Assembly: GCF_003014655.1 (NCBI RefSeq) | Contig: NZ_PYAT01000011.1 | Coordinates: 1 to 64,000, forward strand | DNA: 64,000 nt | Direction: 5' to 3' | DNA from: Planomicrobium soli | GTDB taxonomy: Bacteria > Bacillota > Bacilli > Bacillales_A > Planococcaceae | Shown: in pieces, positions 32,764-43,121 of the stretch | Numbering within the stretch: the stretch's first letter is position 1 | Layout: each line of letters starts with the position of its first letter | Position numbers and translations under genes: made by a program | Notes under the pieces: model-generated | Told to the model about the DNA's origin: nothing | What the model saw: the letters and a program-made list of their open reading frames with translations, nothing else | Databases searched by the model: none

Positions 32764-35430
32764 ATGAAACCGTATGTATTGGACTTTAATGAGATTGACA
32801 AAACTCACCTTTCTTCCGTTGGCGGTAAAGGAGCAAACTTAGGAGAAATGGTAAAAGCCGGTTTTCCAGTACCTCAAGGATTTTGTGTCTCCACTCTGGC
32901 ATACCGCACTTTTTTGCAAACCAGCACCATGATGGAGCATTTTTATGAAGAGCTCGATAAACTTCATTTTGATGACTTACAGCAAATCAGCAGCCTAGCA
33001 CGACAGATCCGAGAACACCTTGCATCCCTCGCCATGCCGGAAGAAGTAAGGAATTCTATTGTTTCTTCCTGGCAAGCAAAAGGAAAGGACAAAGCATATG
33101 CTGTACGCTCCAGTGCAACTGCTGAAGATTTGCCTTCCGCTTCGTTTGCCGGCCAACAAGATACGTTCTTAAATATTATCGGACAAGAAGCGCTTATAAA
33201 GGCTATTCAGGATTGCTGGGCTTCTCTATTCACTGACCGTGCTGTTTCTTATCGTGCGAAAAACGGATTCGGACACCGCTCGGTTTTTCTATCCGTTGTA
33301 GTGCAAGAGATGATTTCCCCAGAAGTATCTGGCATTTTGTTTACAGCAGATCCGATTACCGGACACCGCCATACTGTTGCTATCGATGCCAGCTATGGAC
33401 TTGGTGAAGCTTTAGTCTCAGGAATTGTTACGGCGGATCTGTACAAAGTTCGTGATGGGCAAATCATCAGTAAGCAAATTTCTAAAAAAGAGTTGGCTGT
33501 CTTTTCCCAGCCGGAAGGCGGAACAATAACAAAAACACTTTTCCCGTCGTTGCAAGAAGCTCAAGCGTTAACAGATTCTCAAATAACGGAGCTTGCGGCT
33601 ATCGGCCAACAGATTGAAAACCATTACGGATCTGAACAAGATATTGAATGGGCTTTAGCAAACAATCAATTTTTCATTCTTCAAAGCCGGCCAATTACAT
33701 CGCTGTATCCCCTGCCATCTGTTGCTGATCAAGATTTCCACGTCTATATCAATTTTGGCTATATCCAGATGATGACCGCCCCGATGAAACCTTTAGCGAT
33801 TTCGCTCCTCAGCAACGTGACTGACTTTTTAGTTCCTACTCCTGCCAACTCCAACGAACGGGTTTTTCGTGAAGCAGGTGGAAGAGCTTTTGCCGATTTC
33901 AGCCAAGCCCTGTCCCTCCCTCCTATGCGCAGTCGGATTTTAAAGCTATTGGGAGGCATGGATAATGCGATGGCATCCGCTTTATTGGAAGCTACAGGAC
34001 GAACAGCATTCGAGCGAGTAACCGTGTCGAAAAGAACCGTGGCCCGCACTGTTATCAGAGTCATGCCCCATGTTGTTCCAGTGCTTATAAAAGCCGTGAA
34101 TAATCTTCTATTCAAAGACCCGGCAAAGGCAAACAATAAGGCAAGTCTGTTTATCGACAAAAAGGTCAAAGAACATGAGTATATACTTTCCAGGCTATCC
34201 GGTGCTGAGCGTGCCCGTTTTATCCGGCGCAGCATGCGACGGATGTTTCCAGATATCCTAACCAAAATAGTGCCGTATATTATTGGCGGGATGCTTTCTT
34301 CCAGCAGGCTTGAAGATAAGTTAAAGCAGAAATTTGGAGAAGCAGAAGCCTCAGTCCTGCTCAGCAAACTATATAAATCCTTGCCGGGCAATGTGACTAC
34401 TGAAATGGGAATCGAGCTAGGTGACCTGGCTGACCATGCTAGGAATTATCCAGAACTGATTGCATTATTGCAAACTAATGGCAGCCGCAGCTTTTATAAC
34501 CAACTATCAAATGTTCCAGGCGGCTATAACTTCAAATTGGAACTTGACCGTTTTTTGTCAAAATACGGCTCGCGCTGTGTGGGGGAAATCGACATCTCAA
34601 AACCACGCTGGATTGAAGATCCCGCTCAGCTCTTGCCATCCATCACCAGCAATATCCAATCCATGAAATCTGGTGAGCACCGCCATAAGTTTCATCATGG
34701 GCAAATAGAAGCGGAAGAAGCTGCCCGGTACATTTTGTCGCACTTTCGTCCTTTTGAAAAAAGGCATGTTTCCCGCTTATTGAAAGTGTACCGGTATTTG
34801 ATGGGCATGCGTGAGCACCATAAATTCGCTCTAATCCGACTCATGTATCTTTACAAGTGTTCCATGCTTGAAGATGCACAGATTCTAGTTGAAAAAGGGG
34901 TGCTGCAAAAACCGGAAGATATCTTCTATTTAAATTTGGAAGAGTTTATCGTCTTGCTGGAAAATAGCAACGCTATGCTCATAAAAGGCACGATAGAAGC
35001 CCGGGAAAAGAAACATCAGTTGGCTCATAAATTAAATTCTCCCCGCATTTTAACAAGTGAAGGCGAAATGCTAAACGGCAAGCGGGTAAATTTGAGCGGC
35101 CCAGCTGGAGCATTAGTTGGTTCAGGCGTATCCGCTGGTGTTGTCGAAGGTCGAGCTAGGGTCGTCCTGCAGCCGGAAGATGCCAATATTGGTCCTGGCG
35201 ATATTTTAGTAGCTCCTTTTACCGATCCGGGATGGACGCCATTATTCACATCGGCGGTTGGATTGGTCACAGAAGTCGGGGGCATGATGACGCACGGATC
35301 TGTTGTAGCGCGGGAATATGGGATACCAGCTGTGGTAGGTATTGATGGCGCAACTCAAGCTATAAAGGACGGCGATTGGGTTCGGGTAGATGGAACACAT
35401 GGTTTTGTAGAAATCATCACTAGCAGATAA
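32764..35430 (+). CDS. rifampicin phosphotransferase-like enzyme (annotated in relatives as PEP synthase)
   Basis: 888 aa. The ATG at 32764 follows CGGAGGTGCACAGC and gives the conserved start MKPYVLDFNEID. An N-terminal PPDK/ATP-binding domain (about 1-320: GGKGANLGEM, YAVRSSATAEDLPSASFAGQQDTFLN) and a long central helical domain precede a C-terminal swivelling His domain with GGMMTHGSVVAREYGIPAVVG (His about 844). The catalytic His is only 44 residues from the end and there is no C-terminal PEP-binding barrel. This is the ATP-drug-His order of RPH, not of true PEP synthase, where the His domain is central. RPH inactivates rifamycins by phosphorylation; the substrate here is unproven. B. subtilis pps has the same layout. 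Confidence 0.85.
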   Translation: MKPYVLDFNEIDKTHLSSVGGKGANLGEMVKAGFPVPQGFCVSTLAYRTFLQTSTMMEHFYEELDKLHFDDLQQISSLARQIREHLASLAMPEEVRNSIVSSWQAKGKDKAYAVRSSATAEDLPSASFAGQQDTFLNIIGQEALIKAIQDCWASLFTDRAVSYRAKNGFGHRSVFLSVVVQEMISPEVSGILFTADPITGHRHTVAIDASYGLGEALVSGIVTADLYKVRDGQIISKQISKKELAVFSQPEGGTITKTLFPSLQEAQALTDSQITELAAIGQQIENHYGSEQDIEWALANNQFFILQSRPITSLYPLPSVADQDFHVYINFGYIQMMTAPMKPLAISLLSNVTDFLVPTPANSNERVFREAGGRAFADFSQALSLPPMRSRILKLLGGMDNAMASALLEATGRTAFERVTVSKRTVARTVIRVMPHVVPVLIKAVNNLLFKDPAKANNKASLFIDKKVKEHEYILSRLSGAERARFIRRSMRRMFPDILTKIVPYIIGGMLSSSRLEDKLKQKFGEAEASVLLSKLYKSLPGNVTTEMGIELGDLADHARNYPELIALLQTNGSRSFYNQLSNVPGGYNFKLELDRFLSKYGSRCVGEIDISKPRWIEDPAQLLPSITSNIQSMKSGEHRHKFHHGQIEAEEAARYILSHFRPFEKRHVSRLLKVYRYLMGMREHHKFALIRLMYLYKCSMLEDAQILVEKGVLQKPEDIFYLNLEEFIVLLENSNAMLIKGTIEAREKKHQLAHKLNSPRILTSEGEMLNGKRVNLSGPAGALVGSGVSAGVVEGRARVVLQPEDANIGPGDILVAPFTDPGWTPLFTSAVGLVTEVGGMMTHGSVVAREYGIPAVVGIDGATQAIKDGDWVRVDGTHGFVEIITSR

Positions 35431-35480
35431 TGCTGGTATTTTTAAAAGGTCATTTGCCCATTCAGTTAGTACGTGCTCTA

Positions 35481-35528
35481 AAAAAGGCTGCCTGAATCCA
35501 AAACCATTCGGATTCAAGCAGCCTTTAT
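35481..35528. terminator. bidirectional terminator between the RPH-like gene and uxuB
   Basis: Stem AGGCTGCCTGAATCC / GGATTCAAGCAGCCT (one mismatch), with A- and T-runs on either side. It also ends the ten-gene hexuronate operon. Confidence 0.85.
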
Positions 35529-35567
35529 TGTTTTTCGATATGTTACGCATCTAAAGTTGTTCCGCTA

Positions 35568-36404
35568 CTATACCCCTGAATAAGCGAGAAATCCTCCATC
35601 AACAGGTACTGTAACACCCGTTACAAATTGAGAATATTCTTCATCCAGAAGCCAGAGCATAGTGCCAACTAAATCAACCGGTTTACCAAACCGCTTCATA
35701 GGTGTACTGGCCATGATTTTTTCAGATCTTGGCGTAAGAGAACCATCTGGTTTGGTCAGCAGATCTTTGTTTTGAGCTGTTAAGAAAAATCCTGGCGCAA
35801 TTGCGTTTACACGCAGGTTTTGTTCTGCAAAATGAACAGCCATCCACATGGTGAAATTATTTATAGCCGATTTGGCAGCACTATAAGCTGGCACTTTTGT
35901 CATTGGAGAAAATGCACTCATGGAAGATATATTTAAAATTACAGGAGCGTCCCTCTTTAATAGTTCTTTTCCGAACACTTGGCTGGCAAGGAAAGATCCA
36001 GTGAAGTTGCTTGCAAATACTCGGGAAAATCCATCTTCTTGTAAATCGAAAAATGATTTTCCTTGCGCTTCGCCGTCATGGATTTCGGTGTCCGTAATGG
36101 CATCCGGATGATTTCCGCCTGCTCCATTGATTAAGATATCGATTTGTCCGTAAGCTTCTAATATCCGGTCTTTTGCACGCTCCAAAGAACCGCGGTCTAA
36201 TACATCAGCGGCAACTGCTATAGCTTCTCCACCTTGCGCCTGAATTTCTTCTGCTACGTCTTTCCCTTTTTCTTCCGTACGGTTCAAAATAGCGACTTTT
36301 ACGCCTTGTACGGCTAGCTGCCTTGCCATTTCAGAGCACAACACACCGCTTCCACCCGTAATGACAGCTACTCGCCCTGCAAGATTTTCATGAGAAGAAA
36401 ACAT
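35568..36404 (-). CDS. uxuB: UxuB/YjmF, D-mannonate (fructuronate) oxidoreductase, SDR family
   Basis: 278 aa from the ATG at 36404 (AAAGGAGGATTTT upstream), the same length as B. subtilis YjmF. Short-chain dehydrogenase: TGGSGVLCSEMA cofactor loop, NGAGGN, ISSMSAFSP with catalytic Ser, and YSAAKSA with Tyr/Lys. It reduces D-fructuronate to D-mannonate. It follows uxuA directly, the ribosome site overlapping the uxuA stop. Last gene of the hexuronate operon. Confidence 0.88.
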   Translation of the reverse strand: MFSSHENLAGRVAVITGGSGVLCSEMARQLAVQGVKVAILNRTEEKGKDVAEEIQAQGGEAIAVAADVLDRGSLERAKDRILEAYGQIDILINGAGGNHPDAITDTEIHDGEAQGKSFFDLQEDGFSRVFASNFTGSFLASQVFGKELLKRDAPVILNISSMSAFSPMTKVPAYSAAKSAINNFTMWMAVHFAEQNLRVNAIAPGFFLTAQNKDLLTKPDGSLTPRSEKIMASTPMKRFGKPVDLVGTMLWLLDEEYSQFVTGVTVPVDGGFLAYSGV

Positions 36405-36415
36405 AAAATCCTCCT

Positions 36416-37474
36416 TTATTTTGATTGATGGGCATCCCACAGCCCTAATAGGTACATTATTCCGAGCGCACGATCATAAAGTCCATAACCGGGCCTGCAT
36501 TGCTCGTCCCAAATATGGCGGCCATGATCCGGCCGTGCATACCCTGTGTAATTTTGCTTAGCAAGCTCTTTGACTACTCCATTCAAATCAATGGATCCAT
36601 CTTGCGTGTAATGAGAAGTCTCGATGAAATCTCCATTATCGAAAATTTTCACATTGCGAAGATGGGCGAAGGGTGAATGCTTGGCATATTTTGCAGCAAG
36701 GTCTACCATATTATTTTCAGGATTAGCGCCCATTGAACCAGTACAGAACGTAATCCCGTTTGAAGGTGAATCAGAAATGGCGATTAGCCTTTCCCAGCTC
36801 TTTTCACCTGTCATAATCCGCGGCAAACCAAAAATTGACCAAGGCGGATCATCCGGATGAATGGCCATTTGGATGCCGCTTGCTTCTGCTGTCGGAAGGA
36901 TTGCTTTTAAGAAATAAGCAAGATTTTCCCATAGTTGCTCCTCGTCCATTCCTTCATAAGCAGCGAACAACTCCTGGATGCGAGCCATTTTTTCAGGCTC
37001 CCATCCAGGCAACGTCATATCAGAAGAAGAAGCGACAGTTTCGATTAATTCTAAAGGATCCAAGGACTCGATTTTCTGTTTTTCAAAAAACAGCGCAGTC
37101 GAGCCGTCTGACAATGGATGATACAAAGAAGTTCGCGTCCAGTCAAAGATCGGCATGAAGTTATAGCAAATCACTTTTACCCCTGCTTCGCCTAGATTGC
37201 AGATGGTTTCCTTGTAATTTTCAATATAGCGGTCTCGTTCATCATTGCCTAACTTGATCGATTCGTGTACATTGACACTTTCTACAACGTCTGTATGGAA
37301 ACCGTATGAACGGATATGTTCCACTTCAGACCGAATATCTTCTTTTGACCAGATTTCTCCAGCAGGTTTTTGGTGAAGCGCCCAAACAATCCCTTTGGTT
37401 CCTGGAATTTGCTTGATTTGTTCTAGTTGGACACTGTCATTTCCGCGCCCGTACCAGCGAAATGTGATATTCAT
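36416..37474 (-). CDS. uxuA: mannonate dehydratase
   Basis: 352 aa xylose-isomerase-like TIM barrel. Family signatures: FRWYGRGNDSV, GIVWALHQKPAGEIW, MAIHPDDPPWSIFGLPRI, FCTGSMGANPENN and FAHLRNVK, with His/Cys/Asp residues that bind the divalent metal. It dehydrates D-mannonate to 2-keto-3-deoxygluconate. AAGGAGCGGTCG precedes the ATG. Confidence 0.95.
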   Translation of the reverse strand: MNITFRWYGRGNDSVQLEQIKQIPGTKGIVWALHQKPAGEIWSKEDIRSEVEHIRSYGFHTDVVESVNVHESIKLGNDERDRYIENYKETICNLGEAGVKVICYNFMPIFDWTRTSLYHPLSDGSTALFFEKQKIESLDPLELIETVASSSDMTLPGWEPEKMARIQELFAAYEGMDEEQLWENLAYFLKAILPTAEASGIQMAIHPDDPPWSIFGLPRIMTGEKSWERLIAISDSPSNGITFCTGSMGANPENNMVDLAAKYAKHSPFAHLRNVKIFDNGDFIETSHYTQDGSIDLNGVVKELAKQNYTGYARPDHGRHIWDEQCRPGYGLYDRALGIMYLLGLWDAHQSK

Positions 37475-37488
37475 TCGACCGCTCCTTT

Positions 37489-38109
37489 TTAAGTTAGTTT
37501 ACTGAGATATTCTTTAACTAATTGGCTGACGGCTTCTTCACCTGATACGCGGTATGTCTTTGTCAAATCGCTGCCGATGCCGACAGCCACTGCTCCGGCA
37601 TCTAACCAGTCATTCATATTATTGATATTGATGCCGCCTGTTGGCATGATGCGTATATTCGGAAGCGGCCCGTTGACTGAACCGATAAATGAAGGCTTAA
37701 AGCCATTTGCCGGGAACAATTTCAGAATATCACAGCCCCATTCGCTAGCTTGCACCATTTCTTTAATCGTCATGCACCCCGGAAGATATGGCGTGTTGTA
37801 GCGGTTGCATAAGATGGCAATTGCAGGGTCAAAGTGCGGACTGACAATGAATTGGGCACCGTGCAATAACGCGTGGCGCGCCGTCTCTGCATCCAGAACC
37901 GTTCCAGCCCCAATTAATGCATTTGAACCGGCCAGTTTTTCAAACACACGCGCAACATTCGGCGTAGTATACGTCAGCTCAATCGCTTCAAGGCCTCCGG
38001 CAACAGCAGCTTCTGTGATAGATAATGCTTCTTCCGCATCTTTCCCCCGGATAACTGCAACGATTTTCGAATCAAGTAATTTCTGGTAAATTTCCATTTT
38101 TGGTAGCAT
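37489..38109 (-). CDS. eda: KDPG/KHG aldolase
   Basis: 206 aa class I aldolase. Conserved elements: VIRGKDAEEA, ELTYTTPNV with the catalytic Glu, GAGTVLDAE, FIVSPHFDP, and the Schiff-base Lys in DILKLFPANGFKP. It splits 2-keto-3-deoxy-6-phosphogluconate into pyruvate and glyceraldehyde-3-phosphate, the last step of the pathway encoded by this operon. Ribosome site AAGGGGCG; 11 bp downstream of the alcohol dehydrogenase gene. Confidence 0.93.
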   Translation of the reverse strand: MLPKMEIYQKLLDSKIVAVIRGKDAEEALSITEAAVAGGLEAIELTYTTPNVARVFEKLAGSNALIGAGTVLDAETARHALLHGAQFIVSPHFDPAIAILCNRYNTPYLPGCMTIKEMVQASEWGCDILKLFPANGFKPSFIGSVNGPLPNIRIMPTGGININNMNDWLDAGAVAVGIGSDLTKTYRVSGEEAVSQLVKEYLSKLT

Positions 38110-38120
38110 GTATTCGCCCC

Positions 38121-39140
38121 TTAGTCAAAGACAACCAATGCTTTACGCACTTTGTCCGGATTTTTTTCAACAAATGTGAAAGCTTCCTGCACATCAGCCA
38201 GCGCAAACTTATGAGTAGTAAGGCCGTCTGACTTTAGCTCTCCACTATTCAACAATTCCACTACTTTTCCAAATTGGTTGGTTTGGAGCCTCGAACCAAC
38301 AATCGTAACTTCTTTCTTTGTAATCGGTAACTGCGGAATTGACGATGGGCGTTCATCAAATCCAAGAACCACCACATAACCAGCAGGCGAAACCAAATCG
38401 ATGCTTAATTCTACAGTAGCTGGCAGGCCCACTGCGTCAATAACGACGTTCGGGCCTTCCCCATTTGTCAGTTCAAAAATCCGGTCCTTTACAGAATCTT
38501 TGCCGGCATCGATGACCACATCCGCACCACTTTCTTTTGCAAAAGCCATGCGCTCTTCACTCAAATCAGTCATATAAACTGTTGCGCCGGCAATTTTAGC
38601 AAGCTTTAAAATGCAAATGCCGATTGGACCGCAACCTTGAATCAATACCGTATCGCCAGCTTCTACGTTGCCGCGCCATACCGCTTGAGCACCGATTGAA
38701 TAAGGTTCTGCCAAAACTATTTCATCCCAGCTCAACTCTTTATTCACTGCATGAAGCTGTTTCTCAGGAAGCACTGCATACTCTCGCATGCCTCCATCTT
38801 CGTGGACACCAAATACCGACAGTTTTTCACAAACATTTGGCCGGCCTTTGCGGCACGCATAACATTCGCCACAGTAATTGATCGGTTCCACAACTACATG
38901 ATCCCCTACTTGCAGGCTTTCTACTGCACTTCCAACTTCAACTACTTCTCCAGCTACTTCGTGCCCGACAATTCTTGGGTAGGTAGCCAGCGGGTTTGTA
39001 CCGTGGTAAATGTGCATATCAGAACCGCAAATTCCTACACGCTTAATCTTTACTAGTACTTCATCATTTGTTTGGATCATAGGGCGTTCCTGTTCAATAA
39101 TTTTCAATTCATGCGCAGTGGGAACTTGGACAGCTTTCAT
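38121..39140 (-). CDS. yjmD: zinc-dependent alcohol dehydrogenase, YjmD-like
   Basis: 339 aa medium-chain dehydrogenase with catalytic zinc ligands in [12 protein letters not shown] and GHEVAGEV, a structural zinc set [15 protein letters not shown], and the Rossmann loop [14 protein letters not shown]. Length and operon context match B. subtilis YjmD, in the galacturonate/hexuronate operon. It probably oxidises a sugar acid or polyol feeding into the pathway. The ATG at 39140 lies seven bases after AGGAGG; an adjacent TTG is not needed. Confidence 0.85.
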   Translation of the reverse strand: MKAVQVPTAHELKIIEQERPMIQTNDEVLVKIKRVGICGSDMHIYHGTNPLATYPRIVGHEVAGEVVEVGSAVESLQVGDHVVVEPINYCGECYACRKGRPNVCEKLSVFGVHEDGGMREYAVLPEKQLHAVNKELSWDEIVLAEPYSIGAQAVWRGNVEAGDTVLIQGCGPIGICILKLAKIAGATVYMTDLSEERMAFAKESGADVVIDAGKDSVKDRIFELTNGEGPNVVIDAVGLPATVELSIDLVSPAGYVVVLGFDERPSSIPQLPITKKEVTIVGSRLQTNQFGKVVELLNSGELKSDGLTTHKFALADVQEAFTFVEKNPDKVRKALVVFD

Positions 39141-39152
39141 CAAATGACCTCC

Positions 39153-40424
39153 TTATTCAAATAGGCTCGGCAAGAATAATGTCACTTGCGGGATAAATGC
39201 AACCAATAGTAAAACAACTAAACTTACGCCCAAGAATGGGACAAGTTCTCTCGCTGTTTTTGCAATAGAAACTCTGCCAATTTGAGAAGCGACAAAGAGA
39301 CAAACACCGACTGGTGGTGTAACCAGTCCAATAACTAAATTCAGAACCATCATGACCCCGAATTGGATTGGGTCCATTCCCACTGTAATTGCAACCGGAA
39401 GAAGTACTGGGAACAAGATGACTAGAGCGGCAATTGTTTCCATGAATGTTCCTACAAACAGCAAAAGCAGGTTAATCAAAAGAATGACAATAATGGCATT
39501 TGTCGAAATGCCTAAGATAGATTCTGCCACTAATTGCGGAATTTGTTCACGCACCATAATCCAGCCGAAAAGATTCGCAAATCCCACTAATAGCATAATA
39601 GAAGCAGTTGCTGTCATAGATGACAACATAATTTCTGGAATCTTTTTAACCGGTAATTCTTTATAAACAAATATACCAATGACAAAAGCGTAAAGAACGG
39701 CAACAATTGATGCTTCAGTCGGGGTAAATAAACCTCCTAAAATTCCATAAAGAATAATAAATGTCATTAAAATTGCCCAAAAGGCTCCGATAAAACTTTT
39801 CCAAATAGTTTTTACCGATTGACGTTCGCCTTTCGGATAATTCCGTTTAACCGAAATGATGTATGTTGGAATCATCAAACCTAATCCTAAAAGAATTCCA
39901 GGAACTGCTCCAGCCAAAAATAAATCCCCGATTGATAAAGAAGCAAGTGTACCTACGATAATCATCGGCAAAGAAGGCGGAATAATGGGTCCTACAGTAG
40001 AAGAACTTGCCGTTACAGCGGCCGAAAAACCGGCTCCGTATCCTTCCTTCTTCATTGCTGGTATCAGAATTGATCCAATGCTTGCAGTATCCGCAAGTGC
40101 AGTTCCAGAGATCCCTGCAAACCCCATAGATGCCCCTACGTTTGCTAGTCCAAGACCGCCTCGAACGTGTCCAAAAAGATCATTGGCAAATTTAATAATG
40201 CGTTCTGTGATTCCGCCTGCATTCATCAAGTTACCGGCCAGGATAAACCCAGGGATACAAAGCAGAACAAATGAATTCAAGCCGCCGAACATCCGCTGGG
40301 GAATGATATTGAGCGGGATTTCGGCAAGGAAAAGATAAATTAGCGATGCGAGCCCCAAGCTAAAAGCTACCGGAACCCCCAAAAAGATAAGGACTATGAA
40401 AGATACAAATAGCAGAGTGGCCAT
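39153..40424 (-). CDS. TRAP transporter large membrane subunit (DctM)
   Basis: 423 aa with about twelve hydrophobic segments, the usual DctM length. Typical motifs: GVPVAFSLGLASL, CIPGFILAGNLMNAGGI, GFAGISGTALADTASIGSI, SSTVGPIIPPSLPMII, and LVIGLVTPPVGVCLFVA. It forms the sodium-driven channel of a TRAP uptake system. Its ATG overlaps the dctQ-type stop (TAATG). In this operon it most likely carries a hexuronate or related sugar acid. Confidence 0.93.
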   Translation of the reverse strand: MATLLFVSFIVLIFLGVPVAFSLGLASLIYLFLAEIPLNIIPQRMFGGLNSFVLLCIPGFILAGNLMNAGGITERIIKFANDLFGHVRGGLGLANVGASMGFAGISGTALADTASIGSILIPAMKKEGYGAGFSAAVTASSSTVGPIIPPSLPMIIVGTLASLSIGDLFLAGAVPGILLGLGLMIPTYIISVKRNYPKGERQSVKTIWKSFIGAFWAILMTFIILYGILGGLFTPTEASIVAVLYAFVIGIFVYKELPVKKIPEIMLSSMTATASIMLLVGFANLFGWIMVREQIPQLVAESILGISTNAIIVILLINLLLLFVGTFMETIAALVILFPVLLPVAITVGMDPIQFGVMMVLNLVIGLVTPPVGVCLFVASQIGRVSIAKTARELVPFLGVSLVVLLLVAFIPQVTLFLPSLFE

Positions 40425-40921
40425 TAGTAATCATCACCTCCGTAGTTCTGGCTATAATCTTGCTTGTTCTTTAACAGATCGATAATTTTTATAACCGCAT
40501 AAAAAACTAAAAATACACCTAAGATCAACAATGATGCATGGATTACCGACATTTGGAATGGCATTGTTGCCGATCTCTGATTATTGCCAAGCAAGGTAAA
40601 GTTATATCCTTCTCTAACTATTACCAAGCTCAATAATATAATCGTTAAATAAATAAGCACTTCATAGTATCTCCTGAAATTGTTGGGCATTTTATTGAGG
40701 AGCATATCCACATTGATGAATTCATTACGCATTAACGCTAATGGGGCGCCAAAGCTAATGCCGTAAAGGAATAAGTAGCGCGTTAATTCTTCTGTCCAGA
40801 TAAATGAGAATGGAGCGAAACGCGAGATGATTTGAATAGTGACAATAATGATGACTCCAGAGAAGCTTGCAATCGTCAAGAAAGCGAGCGTCCGGTCTAT
40901 CAATTTTCGGAACAGTGACAT
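40424..40921 (-). CDS. TRAP transporter small membrane subunit (DctQ)
   Basis: 165 aa with four hydrophobic segments and the DctQ signature FIWTEELTRYLFLYGISFGAPLALMRNEFINVDML. Partner of the DctM and DctP proteins encoded on either side. AAAGGATGAATTCTG precedes the ATG. Confidence 0.9.
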   Translation of the reverse strand: MSLFRKLIDRTLAFLTIASFSGVIIIVTIQIISRFAPFSFIWTEELTRYLFLYGISFGAPLALMRNEFINVDMLLNKMPNNFRRYYEVLIYLTIILLSLVIVREGYNFTLLGNNQRSATMPFQMSVIHASLLILGVFLVFYAVIKIIDLLKNKQDYSQNYGGDDY

Positions 40922-40987
40922 CAGAATTCATCCTTTCCTAATGGAAAGGCACAATTGCCCGTTTGGCAAAAGTGCCTTGCTCACGTA

Positions 40988-41992
40988 TTATTCCACAGCT
41001 AAAATTTGTTGATACAGCTCCAATTGTTCAGGGGATAAAGATTCTTCGACAGCAGGAGTCATCGCTTCACGGAATGCATCTTGGTCGACATCTACAAATT
41101 CCATCCCTTCATCGATCAATTCCTGTTCAATTTTCGAAATTTCAGATTCATACAGTTCTTCACCCAATGTTTGAGCTTCTGCAGCAGCCTCTTGCACAAC
41201 TTGTTTCAATTCATCAGAAAGTGCATTATATTGCTCATTTCCTACAAGAACGTAAATCCAAGAGTAAACATGCTCAGTGCGGTTAACATAATCTTGAACT
41301 TCAGCCAAACCGCCGCTTTGAATCAAGTCGACCGGGTTTTCCTGTCCATCAATAACACCTTGCTGTAAACCAGTGAATACTTCATTAAAGTCCATTACTT
41401 GCGGAGCTGCACCAGCCGCTTGCCAAACATCTAAGAATAACGGTACGTTAGGTACACGCATACTGAAGCCTTTTAAATCGGCCGGTGATTTAATCGGTTT
41501 ATCTGATGTTAAGTTACGCGGTGCACGTGTATGGTAGTAAAGAGCAGTCAATCCTGCTTTATCACTAACTTCTTGTTTAATCTGTTCACCTATTTCTCCT
41601 TCAACCACAGATTTTACGTGATCTAAATCTCGGAAAGCATAAGGGACTGCCATCAATGCTGCATTCGGAGCCCAATTTTGCAAAGTTTCTCCAGAAATAA
41701 CCATATCAGCTGATCCGGCTTGTATAGAGTTGATGGTGTCAGTTTCTCCGCCCAACGAGTTGTTTGGATAAATCGTGATTTCCATTTGGCCATCTGAATT
41801 TGTTTCCACAAGCTCTTCAAATTTCATAGCAGTCTGATGCCAAATATGGTTTTCATCAGCTAAGTGGCCAAATCGCCACTCAATAGTTTCTCCAGATCCA
41901 GAACCGCCTTCCCCTTCACTAGCGTTGTTAGATCCGCATGCCCCTAAAACTAAAACTGAAGCAAAAATTCCTGTTAGCCATTTCTTCTTCAT
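40988..41992 (-). CDS. TRAP transporter substrate-binding lipoprotein (DctP)
   Basis: 334 aa. A signal peptide ends in the lipobox LGAC (Cys19), so the binding protein is membrane-tethered, as usual in Gram-positives. The DctP fold follows, with FEELVETNSDGQMEITIYPNNSLG and the region RNLTSDKPIKSPADLKGFSMRVPN that carries the conserved Arg contacting the substrate carboxylate. Ligand is probably a uronate or aldonate, from context. Confidence 0.92.
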   Translation of the reverse strand: MKKKWLTGIFASVLVLGACGSNNASEGEGGSGSGETIEWRFGHLADENHIWHQTAMKFEELVETNSDGQMEITIYPNNSLGGETDTINSIQAGSADMVISGETLQNWAPNAALMAVPYAFRDLDHVKSVVEGEIGEQIKQEVSDKAGLTALYYHTRAPRNLTSDKPIKSPADLKGFSMRVPNVPLFLDVWQAAGAAPQVMDFNEVFTGLQQGVIDGQENPVDLIQSGGLAEVQDYVNRTEHVYSWIYVLVGNEQYNALSDELKQVVQEAAAEAQTLGEELYESEISKIEQELIDEGMEFVDVDQDAFREAMTPAVEESLSPEQLELYQQILAVE

Positions 41993-42042
41993 TTTATTCT
42001 CCCCTTTAAATAATAGTGTGGTATTTAATTCTTCCTGACTTC

Positions 42043-43053
42043 TTACGATTTTAAATACTCATACGTAGTGACTGCCAGTTGGACACCTATTTCCTTATTA
42101 CGCTCCTCGTTTCTTTGTTCAATCTCTCCAGGAACTAAGACGTTTGAAAAGCCTTCTGCTGGCGGAACTTCTCGTATTTCTTGTATCATCGAGTCCATTT
42201 GAGTTAAAAAGCTATCCAGGTCTGTGAAGAAGGAAGGGTTGATGGCGCAGAAGTAATGGCCTAACTTTCTTTTCTTATCCAAGTCTTCGTACATTTTATT
42301 TACATGAGGACCAAATGCCATACCTGCCAGCAATCCAGAAAAAATATCGACAATCATTGACAATCCCGATCCTTTTGGGCCTCCAAATGGCAATAGAGAA
42401 ACAACTTTAGATGGATTTTTTACGGAATTTCCATCTTTATCCACTCCCCAGCCTATAGGGATTTCCTTGCCTTCTGCTTTGTGTTGCAAAACTTTCCCTA
42501 ATGCTACATTTGATGTTGCCATATCTAAGATAACCGGTTTTTCCGATTTTGCCGGAACTCCATATGCAATTGGATTTGTCCCAAGAAAAGCTTCCTTACC
42601 ACCGAATGGGACAACAATTTTGTCAGTATGGGTCATCGCTATACCGATCAAATCGTGTTTTGTTGCATCTTCAACAAAGTAGCTGAGTGCACCGCAGTGG
42701 CTGCTATTTATGGCAGTTACCATTCCGACGCCATTCTCTTTCGCCATTTCGATAGCGTGGTGCATTGCGGCATCTGCAATTACGTGTCCAAACCCATCAT
42801 CGCCATCAACAACACCGGTCACCGGTCCAGTTTGCGAAAAGGTAATTTCTGGTTCCGGGTTTATTCCTCCTGCTTCGAGCCGATTAATATAATGCTCTGT
42901 CCGTAGGGCACCATGTGAGTTTACTCCCCGTAAATCGGCATGAATTAAAATTTGAGCCACTTTGATAGCATGTTCAGCACTGACTCCATTATTTTTGAGT
43001 TTTGTTTCAACTAAATATTGAACTTCTTCAAAAGGTACTACAACTGTAGTCAT
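42043..43053 (-). CDS. yjmC: malate/L-lactate dehydrogenase family oxidoreductase, YjmC-like
   Basis: 336 aa Ldh_2 (MDH2) family. Seen: [68 protein letters not shown] and [25 protein letters not shown](P)-dependent oxidation of a 2-hydroxy acid. B. subtilis places yjmC in its hexuronate operon, as here. The real substrate may be a sugar acid. AGGGGAGAAGCC precedes the ATG. Confidence 0.87.
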   Translation of the reverse strand: MTTVVVPFEEVQYLVETKLKNNGVSAEHAIKVAQILIHADLRGVNSHGALRTEHYINRLEAGGINPEPEITFSQTGPVTGVVDGDDGFGHVIADAAMHHAIEMAKENGVGMVTAINSSHCGALSYFVEDATKHDLIGIAMTHTDKIVVPFGGKEAFLGTNPIAYGVPAKSEKPVILDMATSNVALGKVLQHKAEGKEIPIGWGVDKDGNSVKNPSKVVSLLPFGGPKGSGLSMIVDIFSGLLAGMAFGPHVNKMYEDLDKKRKLGHYFCAINPSFFTDLDSFLTQMDSMIQEIREVPPAEGFSNVLVPGEIEQRNEERNKEIGVQLAVTTYEYLKS

Positions 43054-43121
43054 GGCTTCTCCCCTACTCTAAGTTGTTCTCCTTTTCATTTTCAACAAAT
43101 CGCAGCACATGCACCTTACTC

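Noticed and set aside
32764-35430. Phosphoenolpyruvate synthase
   Set aside because: The catalytic His domain is C-terminal and the PEP-binding barrel is missing; the layout is that of rifampicin phosphotransferase.
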